Source of the DNA: Luteibacter sp. dw_328
GTDB lineage: Bacteria > Pseudomonadota > Gammaproteobacteria > Xanthomonadales > Rhodanobacteraceae
Assembly (NCBI RefSeq): GCF_018449605.1
Contig: NZ_JAAVUW010000002.1
Coordinates: forward strand, 603,202-667,201
Direction: 5' to 3'
Length of the DNA stretch: 64,000 nucleotides
The position numbers and the translations under genes are program-made. The notes under the pieces are model-generated. The model worked only from the letters and a program-made list of their open reading frames with translations. It did no database searches and was not told the origin of the DNA. Shown one piece after another: positions 1-9,066 of this stretch (position 1 is the stretch's first letter; every line of letters begins with the position of its first letter).

Positions 1-549
1 TGGATTCTCGGCGCCTGTTCCAATCTGCCGCATTCGGTGGCAGTCACCTGGGCCCAGCCGGTCCCGGACGATTTCCACGCGCGTTTTTCCGCGCGCGGGC
101 GCCGTTATCGCTACCGCATCCTGCCGCGTTTCGTCCGGCCTGCGCTCGATGCGCGTTTCGTCGCCTGGGAGCGGCGCCAGCTCGACGCCGAAGCAATGAA
201 CGAGGCGGCACAGGCGATCGTCGGCGAGCACGACTTTTCCGCATTTCGGGCCATTTCCTGCCAGGCCGTGCATGCGCGCCGCAACGTGCGTTCGATCCGC
301 GTGTTTCGCGAAGACATCCATGTCGTGGTGGAGATCGAGGCGAATGCCTTCCTGCACCACATGGTCCGCAATATCGTCGGCTCGCTGCTGCCGATCGGTC
401 GTGGCGAGCAGGACGCCGGCTGGATGGCCGAACTGCTCGCCGGCCGCAACCGTGAGGTGGCCGGTGCGACGGCGCCTGCCGAAGGCCTGACGTTTATCGG
501 CCCTCTCTACGAATCCCATTGGGGCCTGCCGGCGGAAGTGACGCTATGA
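1..549 (+). CDS. truA: tRNA pseudouridine(38-40) synthase, C-terminal part
   Basis: TruA isomerises uridines 38-40 of the tRNA anticodon arm to pseudouridine in the cytoplasm. The frame is open from base 1, so the gene begins outside the window. About 182 residues are visible of a family length near 260-270, so the catalytic Asp region is not seen. Visible family features are the stretch [20 protein letters not shown] and the C-terminal [10 protein letters not shown] motif of the second pseudouridine-synthase half. The stop overlaps the trpF start (ATGA), which suggests translational coupling in a truA-trp transcript. Confidence 0.95.
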   Translation, partial: WILGACSNLPHSVAVTWAQPVPDDFHARFSARGRRYRYRILPRFVRPALDARFVAWERRQLDAEAMNEAAQAIVGEHDFSAFRAISCQAVHARRNVRSIRVFREDIHVVVEIEANAFLHHMVRNIVGSLLPIGRGEQDAGWMAELLAGRNREVAGATAPAEGLTFIGPLYESHWGLPAEVTL

Positions 550-1157
550 CCCGGATCAAGTTCTGCGGCCTTACCCGGCTCGAGGATGTCGAGCTGGCTG
601 CGCGGCTGGGCGTCGATGCCATCGGTTTCGTCATGACCCGCCGGAGCAAGCGATACATCGAGCCGACTGCCGCCGCGCGCCTGCGCGACGCCCTGCCTCC
701 CTACATCACGAGCGTGGCGCTGGTGATGGACGATGAGCCTGCGTATATCGACGAAGTGCTGCGCGTGCTGCGTCCGGACATGCTTCAGTTCCACGGTGGC
801 GAAACCGACGAGGCATGCGCTGCGTTTGGTGTGCGCTACACGAAGGCCATCGCCATGGGTGAGGGCGAGGGCGCGCTCGAACGCCTCCGGCAGTTCCCGC
901 GGGCAGCCGGTCTGCTCCTCGACGGCCACGGCCTTGGCGAGCAGGGCGGCAGTGGCCAGCGCTTCGACTGGTCGCTCATGCCGAAGGATCTTGCGCAGCC
1001 GCTGATCCTGGCCGGTGGCCTGGATGCCGACAACGTGGCGGAGGCCATTCGCGTGGCGCGGCCCTGGGCGGTGGATGTCTCCAGCGGGATCGAGTCGTCG
1101 CCCGGCATTAAGGATCGGGCTAAGATGGAACGCTTCATTTCTGCTGTACGAAGATAA
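546..1157 (+). CDS. trpF: Phosphoribosylanthranilate isomerase
   Basis: Catalyses the Amadori rearrangement of N-(5-phosphoribosyl)anthranilate to CdRP in tryptophan synthesis. It is a 203-residue single TIM barrel, the normal size for a monofunctional TrpF. The N-terminus carries RIKFCGLTR with the family's general-base Cys, and the C-terminal phosphate-binding part reads [11 protein letters not shown] and DVSSGIE with the general-acid Asp early in the chain. The frame stays open upstream to 519, but the ATG at 546 overlaps the truA stop and starts exactly at the conserved N-terminus. trpB follows after 10 bases. Confidence 0.96.
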   Translation: MTRIKFCGLTRLEDVELAARLGVDAIGFVMTRRSKRYIEPTAAARLRDALPPYITSVALVMDDEPAYIDEVLRVLRPDMLQFHGGETDEACAAFGVRYTKAIAMGEGEGALERLRQFPRAAGLLLDGHGLGEQGGSGQRFDWSLMPKDLAQPLILAGGLDADNVAEAIRVARPWAVDVSSGIESSPGIKDRAKMERFISAVRR

Positions 1158-1167
1158 CGAGAAGGCA

Positions 1168-2379
1168 ATGACCGAGATTGCGGATTTCCACGCCTACCCG
1201 GATGCGCATGGTCGCTTCGGGGCTTACGGCGGCATCTACGTGGCTGAGACGCTCATGGAGCCACTCGCCGAACTGACCGCTGCTTATGAGAAGTTGCGGA
1301 AGGATCCCGCTTTCATCGCCGAGCTCGATCGCGACCTCAAGTACTACGTCGGTCGTCCCAGCCCGGTGTATCACGCTGAGCGCCTTTCCGCGCATGTCGG
1401 CGGCGCGCGCATCCTGCTCAAGCGTGAAGACCTGAACCATACGGGCGCGCACAAAATCAACAACACGGTGGGCCAGGCGCTTGTGGCCCGGCACATGGGC
1501 AAGACCCGGATCATCGCCGAGACCGGTGCTGGCCAGCACGGCGTGGCCAGCGCGACGGTTGCCGCGCGCATGGGCCTGAAGTGCGTGGTCTACATGGGCG
1601 CCGTGGACATCGAGCGCCAGAAAATCAACGTCTACCGCATGCGTCTGCTCGGCGCCGACGTGGTGCCGGTCACGTCAGGCTCGAAGACGCTGAAAGATGC
1701 GCTCAACGAAGCGATGCGCGACTGGGTGACCAACGTCGCGGACACCTTCTACATTATCGGCACGGTGGCGGGTCCGCATCCGTATCCGCAGATGGTTCGA
1801 GACTTCAATGCCATCGTCGGGCGCGAAGCGCGCGAGCAGGTGCTCGAGCAGTTCGGTCGCCTGCCGGACGTGATCACGGCGTGTGTCGGTGGCGGATCGA
1901 ACGCGATCGGCCTGTTTCACGCCTTCCTCAACGACCGCGATGTGCGCATCGTGGGTGCTGAGGCTGCGGGTGATGGCATCGAAACCGGTCGGCATGCCGC
2001 CTCGCTCGCTGCGGGCAAGCCGGGCGTGCTGCACGGTAACCGCACCTACGTGCTGTCGGATGCCAATGGACAGATCGTCGAGACGCATTCCGTCTCCGCC
2101 GGCCTGGACTACCCGGGCGTCGGTCCCGAGCATGCCTTCCTGAAAGACGCCGGCCGTGCCGAGTACGTCGGCATCACCGACGACGAAGCGCTGGAGGCCT
2201 TCCACCTGCTGGCGCGCACCGAGGGCATCCTCGCCGCGCTGGAGTCGAGCCACGCCATCGCCCAGGGCATCAAGCTCGCGCGTGAACTGCCCAAGGACGG
2301 CCTGGTGCTCGTCAATCTTTCCGGTCGTGGCGACAAGGACGTGCACACGATCGCCGAGCGTGAAGGAATCGAACTCTGA
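1168..2379 (+). CDS. trpB: Tryptophan synthase beta chain
   Basis: PLP enzyme that condenses indole with L-serine to give tryptophan, in an alpha2beta2 complex with TrpA. 403 residues, the usual length. The PLP lysine lies in [11 protein letters not shown], and the glycine-rich phosphate cradle reads [10 protein letters not shown]. The open frame extends upstream to 1015 inside trpF, but the ATG at 1168 has a GAGAAGG ribosome site and begins at the family N-terminus ([17 protein letters not shown]). Its stop overlaps the trpA start (TGATG). Confidence 0.97.
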   Translation: MTEIADFHAYPDAHGRFGAYGGIYVAETLMEPLAELTAAYEKLRKDPAFIAELDRDLKYYVGRPSPVYHAERLSAHVGGARILLKREDLNHTGAHKINNTVGQALVARHMGKTRIIAETGAGQHGVASATVAARMGLKCVVYMGAVDIERQKINVYRMRLLGADVVPVTSGSKTLKDALNEAMRDWVTNVADTFYIIGTVAGPHPYPQMVRDFNAIVGREAREQVLEQFGRLPDVITACVGGGSNAIGLFHAFLNDRDVRIVGAEAAGDGIETGRHAASLAAGKPGVLHGNRTYVLSDANGQIVETHSVSAGLDYPGVGPEHAFLKDAGRAEYVGITDDEALEAFHLLARTEGILAALESSHAIAQGIKLARELPKDGLVLVNLSGRGDKDVHTIAEREGIEL

Positions 2380-3179
2380 TGAGCCGTATCGAACGCCGTT
2401 TCGCGGCGCTGAAGGCCGCCGGTCGCACCGGTCTGATTCCTTTCGTCACCGCGGGAGATCCACTGCCCGACGCCGTCGTGCCGATGTTGCACGCCCTGGT
2501 TGCCGCCGGCGCCGACGTGATCGAGCTGGGGGTACCGTTTTCCGACCCCATGGCCGATGGCCCGGTGATCCAGCACGCGAGTGAGCGTGCTATCGGCAAA
2601 GGCGTCGGGTTGCACAACGTGCTTGCCTGGGTCGCAGCATTCCGTGAGACCGACGATGAAACACCGATCGTCCTGATGGGCTATCTCAATCCGGTCGAAA
2701 TGTACGGTTATGAGGAGTTCGCCGAAGATGCCATAGAGAAGGGCGTCGATGGCGTCCTTATGGTGGATTGTCCGCTCGAGGAGTCGCACGTGCTCGCGCC
2801 GCTCCGTGCGGTGGGTCTCGACCAGATCCTGCTGGCCTCGCCGACCACTACCGAGATGCGCCTGGCCGCCCTGAGCGAGGCGGCTTCGGGGTTCCTGTAT
2901 TATGTGTCGTTCGCTGGCATCACCGGCGCGGCCCAGCTGAGCACCGGCGACATCGCCGAGCGCGTGGCAGGCATCCGGGCCCGGTCGAAGGCTCCGGTGG
3001 CCGTCGGTTTTGGTGTTCGCGACGCGGCAAGTGCCGTGGCGATTGGCGCCTTTGCCGACGCCGTGGTCATCGGCAGCGCCCTGGTCGATCGCCTCTCCGG
3101 CGCGACCTCGGCGGACGATCTCGCCGGCAGGGCACACGACTTCCTCGCGCCGATCCGCGCTGCGCTCGACGCGCGCTGA
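2379..3179 (+). CDS. trpA: Tryptophan synthase alpha chain
   Basis: Cleaves indole-3-glycerol phosphate to indole and glyceraldehyde-3-phosphate and channels indole to TrpB. 266 residues, a TIM barrel. The catalytic Glu and Asp are visible in the strand ELGVPFSDPMADGPVIQ, and the phosphate-binding loops GFGV and VVIGSALV near the C-terminus are typical. The one-base overlap with trpB implies coupled translation, as expected for subunits of a stoichiometric complex. accD follows 37 bases downstream. Confidence 0.97.
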   Translation: MSRIERRFAALKAAGRTGLIPFVTAGDPLPDAVVPMLHALVAAGADVIELGVPFSDPMADGPVIQHASERAIGKGVGLHNVLAWVAAFRETDDETPIVLMGYLNPVEMYGYEEFAEDAIEKGVDGVLMVDCPLEESHVLAPLRAVGLDQILLASPTTTEMRLAALSEAASGFLYYVSFAGITGAAQLSTGDIAERVAGIRARSKAPVAVGFGVRDAASAVAIGAFADAVVIGSALVDRLSGATSADDLAGRAHDFLAPIRAALDAR

Positions 3180-3216
3180 ACGGCCGTTGGGTTAGAACAG
3201 ATACACGGAGAGAACC

Positions 3217-4095
3217 ATGAACTGGCTGCAGAAAATCATGACGCCGAAGACCCGCGCGCAGCAGCGCGCGGCCGGCGACAACAAGGGCAAGGTGCCCGAG
3301 GGCGTGTGGGAAAAGTGTGCCGGTTGCGGCACCGTCCTTTACAAGCCGGAGTTGGAAAAGTCGCTGATGGTGTGCCCGAAGTGCGGTCACCACCACGCGA
3401 TCAGTGCGCGTGTTCGTCTGAATGCCTTCTTCGATGAGGGCAGCACCACCGAGCTTTGGCCGAAGATGGAAGCGGTCGATGCGCTGAAGTTCAAGGACCA
3501 GAAAAAGTACAAGGACCGCGTCGCTGCCGCTCAGAAGGCAACGGGCGAGAAAGACGCGCTCATCGCGATGTCCGGCCGCCTGCTGGATCGCCCGGTGGTG
3601 TCGGTGGCCTTCGAATTCGCCTTCATGGGCGGCTCAATGGGTTCGGTGGTCGGCGAGAAGTTCGCCCGTGCCGCTGAGCGCGCCCTGGCCGACAAGAGTG
3701 CCTTGGTCTGCTTCGCCGCCACGGGTGGCGCGCGCATGCAGGAAGGCCTGTTCTCGCTGATGCAGATGGCGAAGACCTCGGCCGCCCTGGCACGGATGCG
3801 CGACGCTGGCGTGCCGTACATCTCGGTGCTCACGCATCCGACCACCGGTGGCGTCTCCGCAAGCCTGGGCATGCTGGGTGACATCAACGTGGCTGAGCCG
3901 AAGGCGCTTATCGGCTTCGCCGGTCCGCGCGTCATCGAGCAGACCGTTCGCGAGACCCTGCCGGAGGGCTTCCAGCGTCCCGACTTCCTGGTCGAGCACG
4001 GCGCCATCGACGTTATCGTCGACCGCCGCGAAATGCGCGACAAGCTCGGCGCGATGCTCGGCATCATGCAGAAGGCGCCGCGCGCCGCGGCGTGA
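3217..4095 (+). CDS. accD: Acetyl-CoA carboxylase carboxyltransferase subunit beta
   Basis: Beta subunit of the carboxyltransferase half of acetyl-CoA carboxylase, transferring carboxyl from biotin to acetyl-CoA for fatty-acid synthesis. 292 residues. The N-terminal zinc ribbon is complete (Cys34, Cys37, Cys53, Cys56; CAGC and CPKC). The crotonase-like core shows GGARMQEG and the glycine-rich [21 protein letters not shown] ribosome site precedes the ATG. In many relatives folC follows accD; here the operon ends in a terminator and a repeat island instead. Confidence 0.97.
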   Translation: MNWLQKIMTPKTRAQQRAAGDNKGKVPEGVWEKCAGCGTVLYKPELEKSLMVCPKCGHHHAISARVRLNAFFDEGSTTELWPKMEAVDALKFKDQKKYKDRVAAAQKATGEKDALIAMSGRLLDRPVVSVAFEFAFMGGSMGSVVGEKFARAAERALADKSALVCFAATGGARMQEGLFSLMQMAKTSAALARMRDAGVPYISVLTHPTTGGVSASLGMLGDINVAEPKALIGFAGPRVIEQTVRETLPEGFQRPDFLVEHGAIDVIVDRREMRDKLGAMLGIMQKAPRAAA

Positions 4096-4098
4096 TAT

Positions 4099-4125
4099 GT
4101 GGGAGCCGCTTCAGCGGCGATATCC
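4099..4125. repeat. REP palindrome, CTTCAG-type
   Basis: GGGAGCCGCTTCAGCGGCGA just after the accD stop. It is one member of the REP family seen also at 20369, 22275/22335, 31379/31504, 52464/52541 and 57890. The core CCGC-TTCA-GCGG is self-complementary. Confidence 0.75.
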
Positions 4126-4173
4126 ACGTTGCCGAAACCCTTCGCCGTGACAGCGTGTTATCGCGGAGCAAGC

Positions 4174-4201
4174 AAGCCCGACTCAGGTCGGGCTTTTTTT
4201 T
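4174..4201 (+). terminator. Intrinsic terminator after accD
   Basis: A nine-base stem, AAGCCCGAC / GTCGGGCTT, with a TCAG loop, followed by an uninterrupted T run to 4201. It ends the truA-trp-accD transcript. Confidence 0.9.
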
Positions 4202-4275
4202 GGTTCTTCGCGGAATGCCGGGGACGCTGAAGACGGTGAGGCGCAGAGCCGTCGGCGTGCAGACGTCGCGGCGCA

Positions 4276-4766
4276 GAGCCTTCGGTGCCCACCCTCGCTG
4301 CTCAGACACGTCCTCCGCGTTTCGTAGCGGAAAGGCCGCTGCGCGGCCGTGTACTTATTTGGCCTGCGGCCGCTCCACTTGTGCGGAACTCGCCTCGAGA
4401 GTGGGCACCGAAGGCTCTCCCGGACCGTGAGGTTCGCGTGGGTCGAGCCAAAGCGCGCGGCAGCGTCGTCGGCAGGCACGCCGGCACGCAGGCACAGACG
4501 CGAGGACGTGACCGGCAACCGGTGCCAGCAACCGCTTCCGCATCGGCGCGGGTTCCGGGACCGGCCGGTCCCGACGACGGCACCACGCAACGGCTCTCCT
4601 TCCCGCTGACCGTATCGTCGTGAGAGACCTTGGTGTCCACCCTCGAGGCGAGTTCCGCACAAGTGGAGCGGCCGTAGGCCAAATAGAACCATGGGCCGCG
4701 TGAGCGGCCTTTCCTTGTCGAACGCGGAGGACGTGTCTGAGCAGCGAGGGTGGGCACCAAGGTCTC
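4276..4766. repeat. Large nested inverted-repeat element, copy 1
   Basis: This fills most of the 984-base gap 4096-5079, which has no credible gene. Two units of about 142 bases (4276-4417 and 4624-4766) face each other in inverted orientation around a 206-base spacer; their cores are reverse complements at roughly nine positions in ten by eye. Each unit is itself bounded by about 22-base terminal inverted repeats. The left unit begins GAGCCTTCGGTGCCC and ends GGGCACCGAAGGCTC; the right begins GAGACCTTGGTGTCC and ends GGGCACCAAGGTCTC. Inside each unit are GGCCGC/GCGGCC hairpins. Homology with copy 2 at 58065 extends into the flanks (about 4204-4945). Confidence 0.85.
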
Positions 4767-4834
4767 CCCGCGAGACGCCCAAGTGTAGAGAGCGATGGCA
4801 AAGCCGAGCCCGCGAAGCCGAAGGCGAGCCATGC

Positions 4835-4883
4835 GCGAGGTGCGAGGTGCGAGGTGTGACGTGCGACGTGCGACGTGCGACGT
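4835..4883. repeat. 7-bp tandem repeat in the flank of element copy 1
   Basis: Seven consecutive 7-base units: three GCGAGGT, one GTGACGT and three GCGACGT, followed by a degenerate unit. They lie in the right flank of the large element. Copy 2 lacks this array but has a different one in its spacer, so these arrays look like the variable parts of the element. Confidence 0.8.
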
Positions 4884-5023
4884 GCGAAAGACTGCCCCGC
4901 CTGAAGCCCGTGCGGCCGGGCCCCGGTCTTCCGCGAAGCTCTTTTTTTGGCGGAGAGCCGCGACGTGCACGTTCCGGTCGCCGCGCTGATACGACGCGTC
5001 TGCAAACCCTGACGGGAATCGCC

Positions 5024-5067
5024 TTGACGAGGTCATCCGGGTGGGTAATATACAGAAAACCGTATAT
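5024..5067 (+). promoter_or_regulatory. Promoter and operator of the XRE gene
   Basis: A -35 candidate TTGACG (5024-5029) and a -10 candidate TAATAT (5046-5051) are 16 bases apart. A perfect 6-base inverted repeat ATATAC-N8-GTATAT (5048-5067) overlaps the -10 and the start of the transcript. The layout fits autorepression by the downstream helix-turn-helix protein. The promoter call is by eye. Confidence 0.6.
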
Positions 5068-5079
5068 CCGAGACTCCCC

Positions 5080-5418
5080 ATGTCGAATGTCCCTAACGAT
5101 CCACACCGGCTTCGCTACGAAAATCCGTTCGACGCGATCACCGACGATCCGGCCGAGGCGGCTGACCTGCAGTACCGGTCCCGAGTCATGGCCGCGCTTC
5201 GCGAATACTTCAAGGCAAAGGCCCTGAGTCAGGCAGACATTGGCGAGGTGCTCGGTGTGCCGCAACCCAGGGTAAGCGAGCTGATGACAGGCAAGATCAC
5301 AGCCTTGTCCTCTGCAACGCTCAACGGTTACATGGGGCGTATCCGCGTCGGCATCATGGTTTCGTTCGAGCCGGAACCTATCGGTCGGATCGAGGCTCGC
5401 GCAGTCGAGTACGCATAG
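5080..5418 (+). CDS. XRE-family DNA-binding protein, antitoxin-like
   Basis: 112 residues with a central Cro/C1-type helix-turn-helix (about residues 46-75: LSQADIGEVLGVPQPRVSEL), the pattern of the antitoxins partnered with RelE/HigB-like toxins. The frame can be read from a GTG at 5041, but that codon lies in the promoter and the ATATAC/GTATAT operator covers the first codons, so the ATG at 5080 is preferred. The gene ends five bases from the stop of the RelE-like gene on the other strand. By family it should neutralise the toxin and repress its own promoter. Antitoxin function is inferred from the domain and neighbour only. Confidence 0.8.
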   Translation: MSNVPNDPHRLRYENPFDAITDDPAEAADLQYRSRVMAALREYFKAKALSQADIGEVLGVPQPRVSELMTGKITALSSATLNGYMGRIRVGIMVSFEPEPIGRIEARAVEYA

Positions 5419-5423
5419 GCGCG

Positions 5424-5771
5424 TTAGCCTCTGTCACGTACGCGTCCCATGAGTTCCTTGTATCGTGCGCTCGCCGTTGCGATGTTTTTCGTATCAACAC
5501 CGTTGGTCGATTTTGCGAAGGCATGTAGGACGAACAACGTATCGAGGTATTTCAGGCAGCACACGACCCGGTGGGCAGGGCTCCCGTTGCGCTTTAGTTC
5601 GAATGCTCCCTTGCCAACGCTGCCCACCAGGTAAGTGATGGACGAAGAGGGAGAAAGTCCTTGCTGAAGTGAGTCGAAGTCAGACAGGAAGGCCGTCTGC
5701 TCATCCACAGGCAATGCGCGAAAATCCCGCTTCGCGGCAGCGGAAACGAATTCGAATCCTTTCTTCACCAC
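5424..5771 (-). CDS. RelE/HigB-like (phage Gp49-type) toxin
   Basis: 115 residues starting at a GTG (two GTG codons in a row) with a GGAG ribosome site six bases ahead. The pattern fits the RelE/ParE superfamily, Gp49-like branch: a basic N-terminal helix, the strand pair ITYLVGSVGKGAFELK and HRVVCCLKYLDTLFVLHAFAKS, then a C-terminal helix with ARYKELMGR. Such proteins are usually mRNA interferases. Its neighbour is the antitoxin-like gene, but the two are convergent with a five-base gap instead of sharing an operon. Toxicity is inferred from the family. Confidence 0.75.
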   Translation of the reverse strand: MVKKGFEFVSAAAKRDFRALPVDEQTAFLSDFDSLQQGLSPSSSITYLVGSVGKGAFELKRNGSPAHRVVCCLKYLDTLFVLHAFAKSTNGVDTKNIATASARYKELMGRVRDRG

Positions 5772-5776
5772 GACGT

Positions 5777-5795
5777 GCTCCGGTAAACCCGGAGC
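5777..5795. promoter_or_regulatory. Perfect inverted repeat over the toxin ribosome site
   Basis: GCTCCGG-TAAAC-CCGGAGC lies directly upstream of the minus-strand toxin gene and contains its GGAG ribosome site. It could be an operator, or an mRNA hairpin that hides the ribosome site. Confidence 0.5.
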
Positions 5796-5854
5796 AAAGC
5801 ATCGTGATTCGCATTATCCCTGTATGTCGGCTAATGCCTCCGGTTGGCCTGGCT

Positions 5855-6403
5855 TCAAACCAACACGCGCTCAGCCCACAACGACAGCGTCCCGAGACCC
5901 GCGCCGATCACCGTCGCAGCCAGTACATCGCTCGGGTAATGCAGGCCGAGCACCACGCGGGACGCGCCGACGAGCGCCGCAAAACCGATCAGGAACGGCG
6001 CCAGGATGGGGTAGTGCGCCACCGCGACGACGGTGAATGCGACGGCCTGCAACGTGTGGCCGGACGGGAAACTGAACTCGTCCAGTGGCGGCACGTGCGC
6101 GATCACGCCGGGACAGGTGCGGAACGGGCGCGGGCGGCGCGTCCAGCGCTTTAATACGCGATAGAGCATCAGTGCGGTCAGACCGGTCACGGCCATCTGT
6201 GCCGCCACGGCGACGCCGTGCCAGCCGCCGACCAGTGCGATGACCGTCATCAGCGAATACCAGAACACGCCATCACCCAGCCGGCTGATGGCGCCGAAGA
6301 AGATGCCGATGGCCCGGCGCGCGCCCCAGCGATTGGCGGCGACGCACATGCGCCGGTCGAGGCTCGCCCTACGCGGCGACGGCGGTGCTGCGTTCATGGA
6401 CAT
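5855..6403 (-). CDS. PAP2-family phosphatase (membrane)
   Basis: 182 residues with several hydrophobic segments. The three phosphatase motifs of the PAP2 superfamily are present in order: KRWTRRPRP (motif 1), FPSGH with the catalytic His (motif 2) and SRVVLGLHYPSD (motif 3). Such proteins dephosphorylate phosphatidate, undecaprenyl diphosphate or related lipids at the membrane; the substrate cannot be read from the sequence. The start overlaps the end of the glycosyltransferase by 35 bases, so the two are probably coupled and may act on the same lipid. Confidence 0.88.
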   Translation of the reverse strand: MSMNAAPPSPRRASLDRRMCVAANRWGARRAIGIFFGAISRLGDGVFWYSLMTVIALVGGWHGVAVAAQMAVTGLTALMLYRVLKRWTRRPRPFRTCPGVIAHVPPLDEFSFPSGHTLQAVAFTVVAVAHYPILAPFLIGFAALVGASRVVLGLHYPSDVLAATVIGAGLGTLSLWAERVLV

Positions 6404-7529
6404 TCTCCTCGGAAAGGGACCGCATGATGGCTTCGAAGTCGTTCACGACGGACTCGGGCGAAAGGCCGGCGACGGAGGCGCGGGCTGCATGGCCCATGGC
6501 TGTGCGCACCGTGGTATCCGCACCGAGGGTGGCGGCGCGTTCGATCAGGCCACCTTCGTTGCCTGGCGCGACACGAATACCGTTCTGCCCGTTGCGGATG
6601 AACTCACGCGCGGCGGCTTCGGCGTAGGCGACGACCGGTATGCCCGATGCCATCGCCTCGAGTACCACGTTGCCGAAGGTTTCCGTGAGGCTGGGGAAGA
6701 CGAACAGGTCAGCGCTGGCGTAGAACGCCGCCAGCTCCTCACCACGACGCGTACCGGCGAAGATCACGTCCGGATTGGCCGCCTCGAGTGCGGCGCGCCC
6801 CGGACCGTCGCCGACGATGACGCAGCGGGCCTGTGGCACCCGCCGAACCAGGGCACGATAGGCCTCGATGACAACGTGCAAATTCTTTTCGGGCGCGACG
6901 CGTCCCACGCTGAGCACCACTGGTGTATCGGCACCGGCGCCCCAGCTCTCGCGCAGCGCGTCGTTGCGATGCTCCGGATGGAAGCGCGCGGTATCGACGC
7001 CGCGGCGCAGGACGCGCACGTCATGCACGCCGAGATCGTTGAGCTCGCCCGCCAGCTGGCCGGTGGGCACCAGGGTGGTCTGCGCTCGGCGATGGAAGCG
7101 GGCGAGATAGCGGCGCACGAAAGGCGTGAGTGCGCCGAAACCGTAATGGCCCACGTAGAAGTCGAAGCGTGTGTGGAAACCGGTCGCGACCGGAATGCCG
7201 AGTCGGCGAGCAGCGCTGACAGCAGTCCAGCCGAGGGGGCCTTCCGTCGCCACATAGATCGCGTCCGGGCGCTCTGCGCGCCAGCGGCGTTCGATACGGA
7301 AGCGGGCAGGGAGGCCAAAGCGAAGGCCGGAGTATCGCGGCATCGCGGCGCCTTCGACGGCGAGGACATCCATGCCCGCGTCGGCCAGCGGTGGCGTATC
7401 CGGGTGGATCGGCCGGATGAGGTCGACCGTGTGCCCTCGCCGGACAAGTCCGCGGGCGAGCGTCTGGACGGTAAGGGCTACCCCGTTCACGTCCGGTGCG
7501 TAGGTCTCGGTGACGATGCCCACTCGCAT
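6369..7529 (-). CDS. GT4-family glycosyltransferase (MgtA/PimB-like)
   Basis: 386 residues, GT-B fold. The N-terminal domain opens MRVGIVTETYAPDVNGVALT, characteristic of GDP-mannose-dependent mannosyltransferases acting on diacylglycerol lipids. The C-terminal domain has VVLSVGRVAPEKN and the donor-site motif LTETFGNVVLEAMASG with the EX7E glutamates. The frame is open to 7571, but the ATG at 7529 has an AGGGG ribosome site and the family N-terminus. Likely role: transfer of a sugar to a membrane lipid. The PAP2 gene overlaps its 3' end. The exact donor and acceptor are unknown. Confidence 0.85.
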   Translation of the reverse strand: MRVGIVTETYAPDVNGVALTVQTLARGLVRRGHTVDLIRPIHPDTPPLADAGMDVLAVEGAAMPRYSGLRFGLPARFRIERRWRAERPDAIYVATEGPLGWTAVSAARRLGIPVATGFHTRFDFYVGHYGFGALTPFVRRYLARFHRRAQTTLVPTGQLAGELNDLGVHDVRVLRRGVDTARFHPEHRNDALRESWGAGADTPVVLSVGRVAPEKNLHVVIEAYRALVRRVPQARCVIVGDGPGRAALEAANPDVIFAGTRRGEELAAFYASADLFVFPSLTETFGNVVLEAMASGIPVVAYAEAAAREFIRNGQNGIRVAPGNEGGLIERAATLGADTTVRTAMGHAARASVAGLSPESVVNDFEAIMRSLSEENVHERSTAVAA

Positions 7530-7662
7530 GGCGGTGCCCCTTCTGGCCTGGCTTGACGCATGCTCGCGCAATGGCGTGTCCGCGCGGTTATCAGGGCATG
7601 ACCGGCATATGACAGCGGGGCTGGGTTAAAATCGCGGTCTTGCCTGCCTGACGACCCCAACG

Positions 7663-9066
7663 ATGACCGTCCGTACCCGCTTCGCTCCCAGTCCTACCGG
7701 CTACCTCCATATCGGCGGTGCCCGCACCGCGCTGTATTGCTGGCTGGAGTCCCGCCGTCGGGGCGGTGAATTCGTGCTGCGAATCGAGGACACGGATCGC
7801 GAACGGTCCACCCAGGAGGCCGTGCAGGCCATTCTCGACGGCATGTCCTGGCTCGGACTGGTGCATGACGAAGGCCCGTACTACCAGACGTTGCGCATGG
7901 AGCGCTACCGCGAGGTCGCCGACCAGCTGCTGCGCGAGGGCAAGGCGTACTACGCCTACGAGACGAAGGAAGAGATCGAGGCGATGCGCAACGCGGCCAT
8001 GGCGGCGGGTGTTAAGCCGCGTTACAACGGCTACTACCGCGATCGCAACGAGCCGCAGCGCGATGACCCGAACCGGGTCATCCGTTTCAAGAATCCCGCT
8101 ACCGGCAGTGTTGTCTTCGACGACAAGGTGAAGGGGCGCATCGAGTGGTCCAACGAAGAACTGGACGATCTGGTGATCTTCCGCTCGGACGGTTTTCCCA
8201 CGTACAACTTCGCGGTTGTCGTGGACGACATCGACATGGGCATCACCGAAGTGATTCGTGGCGACGACCATGTCAACAACACGCCGCGCCAGATCAACAT
8301 CTACAAGGCCCTGGGCGCGGCGGTACCTGAATTCGCGCACCTGCCGATGATCCTTGGCCCGGACGGCCAGAAGCTGTCCAAGCGTCACGGCGCGGTAAGC
8401 GTCATGCAGTACCGCGACGATGGTTTCCTGCCACACGCGCTGCTCAACTATCTCGTGCGTCTGGGCTGGTCGCATGGCGACAAGGAGATCTTCTCGGTCG
8501 ACGAAATGAAGACCCTGTTCGACGTTGCCGATGTGAACAAGGCGGCATCGCGTTTCGACGTTACCAAGCTGTCCTGGCTCAACCAGCATTACCTGAAGAC
8601 GGACGATCCGGCTCTGCTCGGCGCCGAGCTGGCCTGGCACCTTGAGAGGATCGGTATCGACGCCTCGAAGGGTCCGAATCCGGCGGATGTCGTCGTCGCC
8701 TTGCGCGACCGCGTGCAGACGTTCAAGGAAATGGCCGAACGCGCGAAGATCTGGTACGGCCCGATCGTCGAGTGGGATGACAAGGCTATCGAAAAGCACC
8801 TGCGCAACGAGACGGCCCCGGCCGCACTCGAGGCCGCAAAGGCTGAAATGGCCGCACTACCCGACTGGACGCCTGAAGCCATCCATGGCGCAGTCGAGCG
8901 CGTGGCGGCTGCGCTGGAGCTCGGCATGGGCAAGGTTGCCGCGCCGTTGCGCGTGGCGATGACCGGAACCCAGGTGTCGCCGTCCATCGAGCACACGATT
9001 TTCCTGGCGGGCCGCGAGGGTGCCATCTCGCGCATCGACGAGGCGCTCGCCCGCTCGCGTGGATGA
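7663..9066 (+). CDS. gltX: Glutamyl-tRNA synthetase
   Basis: Class I synthetase that charges tRNA-Glu. 467 residues, standard length. The HIGH-type motif is in [19 protein letters not shown] (about residues 7-25) and the KMSKS-type motif is KLSKRHG near residue 238. The C-terminal half carries the alpha-helical anticodon-binding domain. The ATG at 7663 follows the divergent glycosyltransferase promoter region, where TAAAAT (7627-7632) is a possible -10. The stop overlaps the start of the next small membrane protein. Confidence 0.98.
   Translation: MTVRTRFAPSPTGYLHIGGARTALYCWLESRRRGGEFVLRIEDTDRERSTQEAVQAILDGMSWLGLVHDEGPYYQTLRMERYREVADQLLREGKAYYAYETKEEIEAMRNAAMAAGVKPRYNGYYRDRNEPQRDDPNRVIRFKNPATGSVVFDDKVKGRIEWSNEELDDLVIFRSDGFPTYNFAVVVDDIDMGITEVIRGDDHVNNTPRQINIYKALGAAVPEFAHLPMILGPDGQKLSKRHGAVSVMQYRDDGFLPHALLNYLVRLGWSHGDKEIFSVDEMKTLFDVADVNKAASRFDVTKLSWLNQHYLKTDDPALLGAELAWHLERIGIDASKGPNPADVVVALRDRVQTFKEMAERAKIWYGPIVEWDDKAIEKHLRNETAPAALEAAKAEMAALPDWTPEAIHGAVERVAAALELGMGKVAAPLRVAMTGTQVSPSIEHTIFLAGREGAISRIDEALARSRG

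Noticed and set aside
4835..4883. Possible CRISPR array
   Set aside because: The repeat unit is 7 bases with no spacers and there are no cas genes nearby.
4183..5265. 360-residue minus-strand open frame across element copy 1, with a similar 298-residue frame at 57918-58814
   Set aside because: Both are translations of the inverted-repeat element; similar 'proteins' appear in several frames and on both strands, the composition is Arg/Ser-rich, and the paired base changes follow complementarity rather than codons.
7606..7632. Full sigma-70 promoter before gltX
   Set aside because: TAAAAT is a good -10, but no -35 hexamer lies at an acceptable distance; left as a mention under gltX only.
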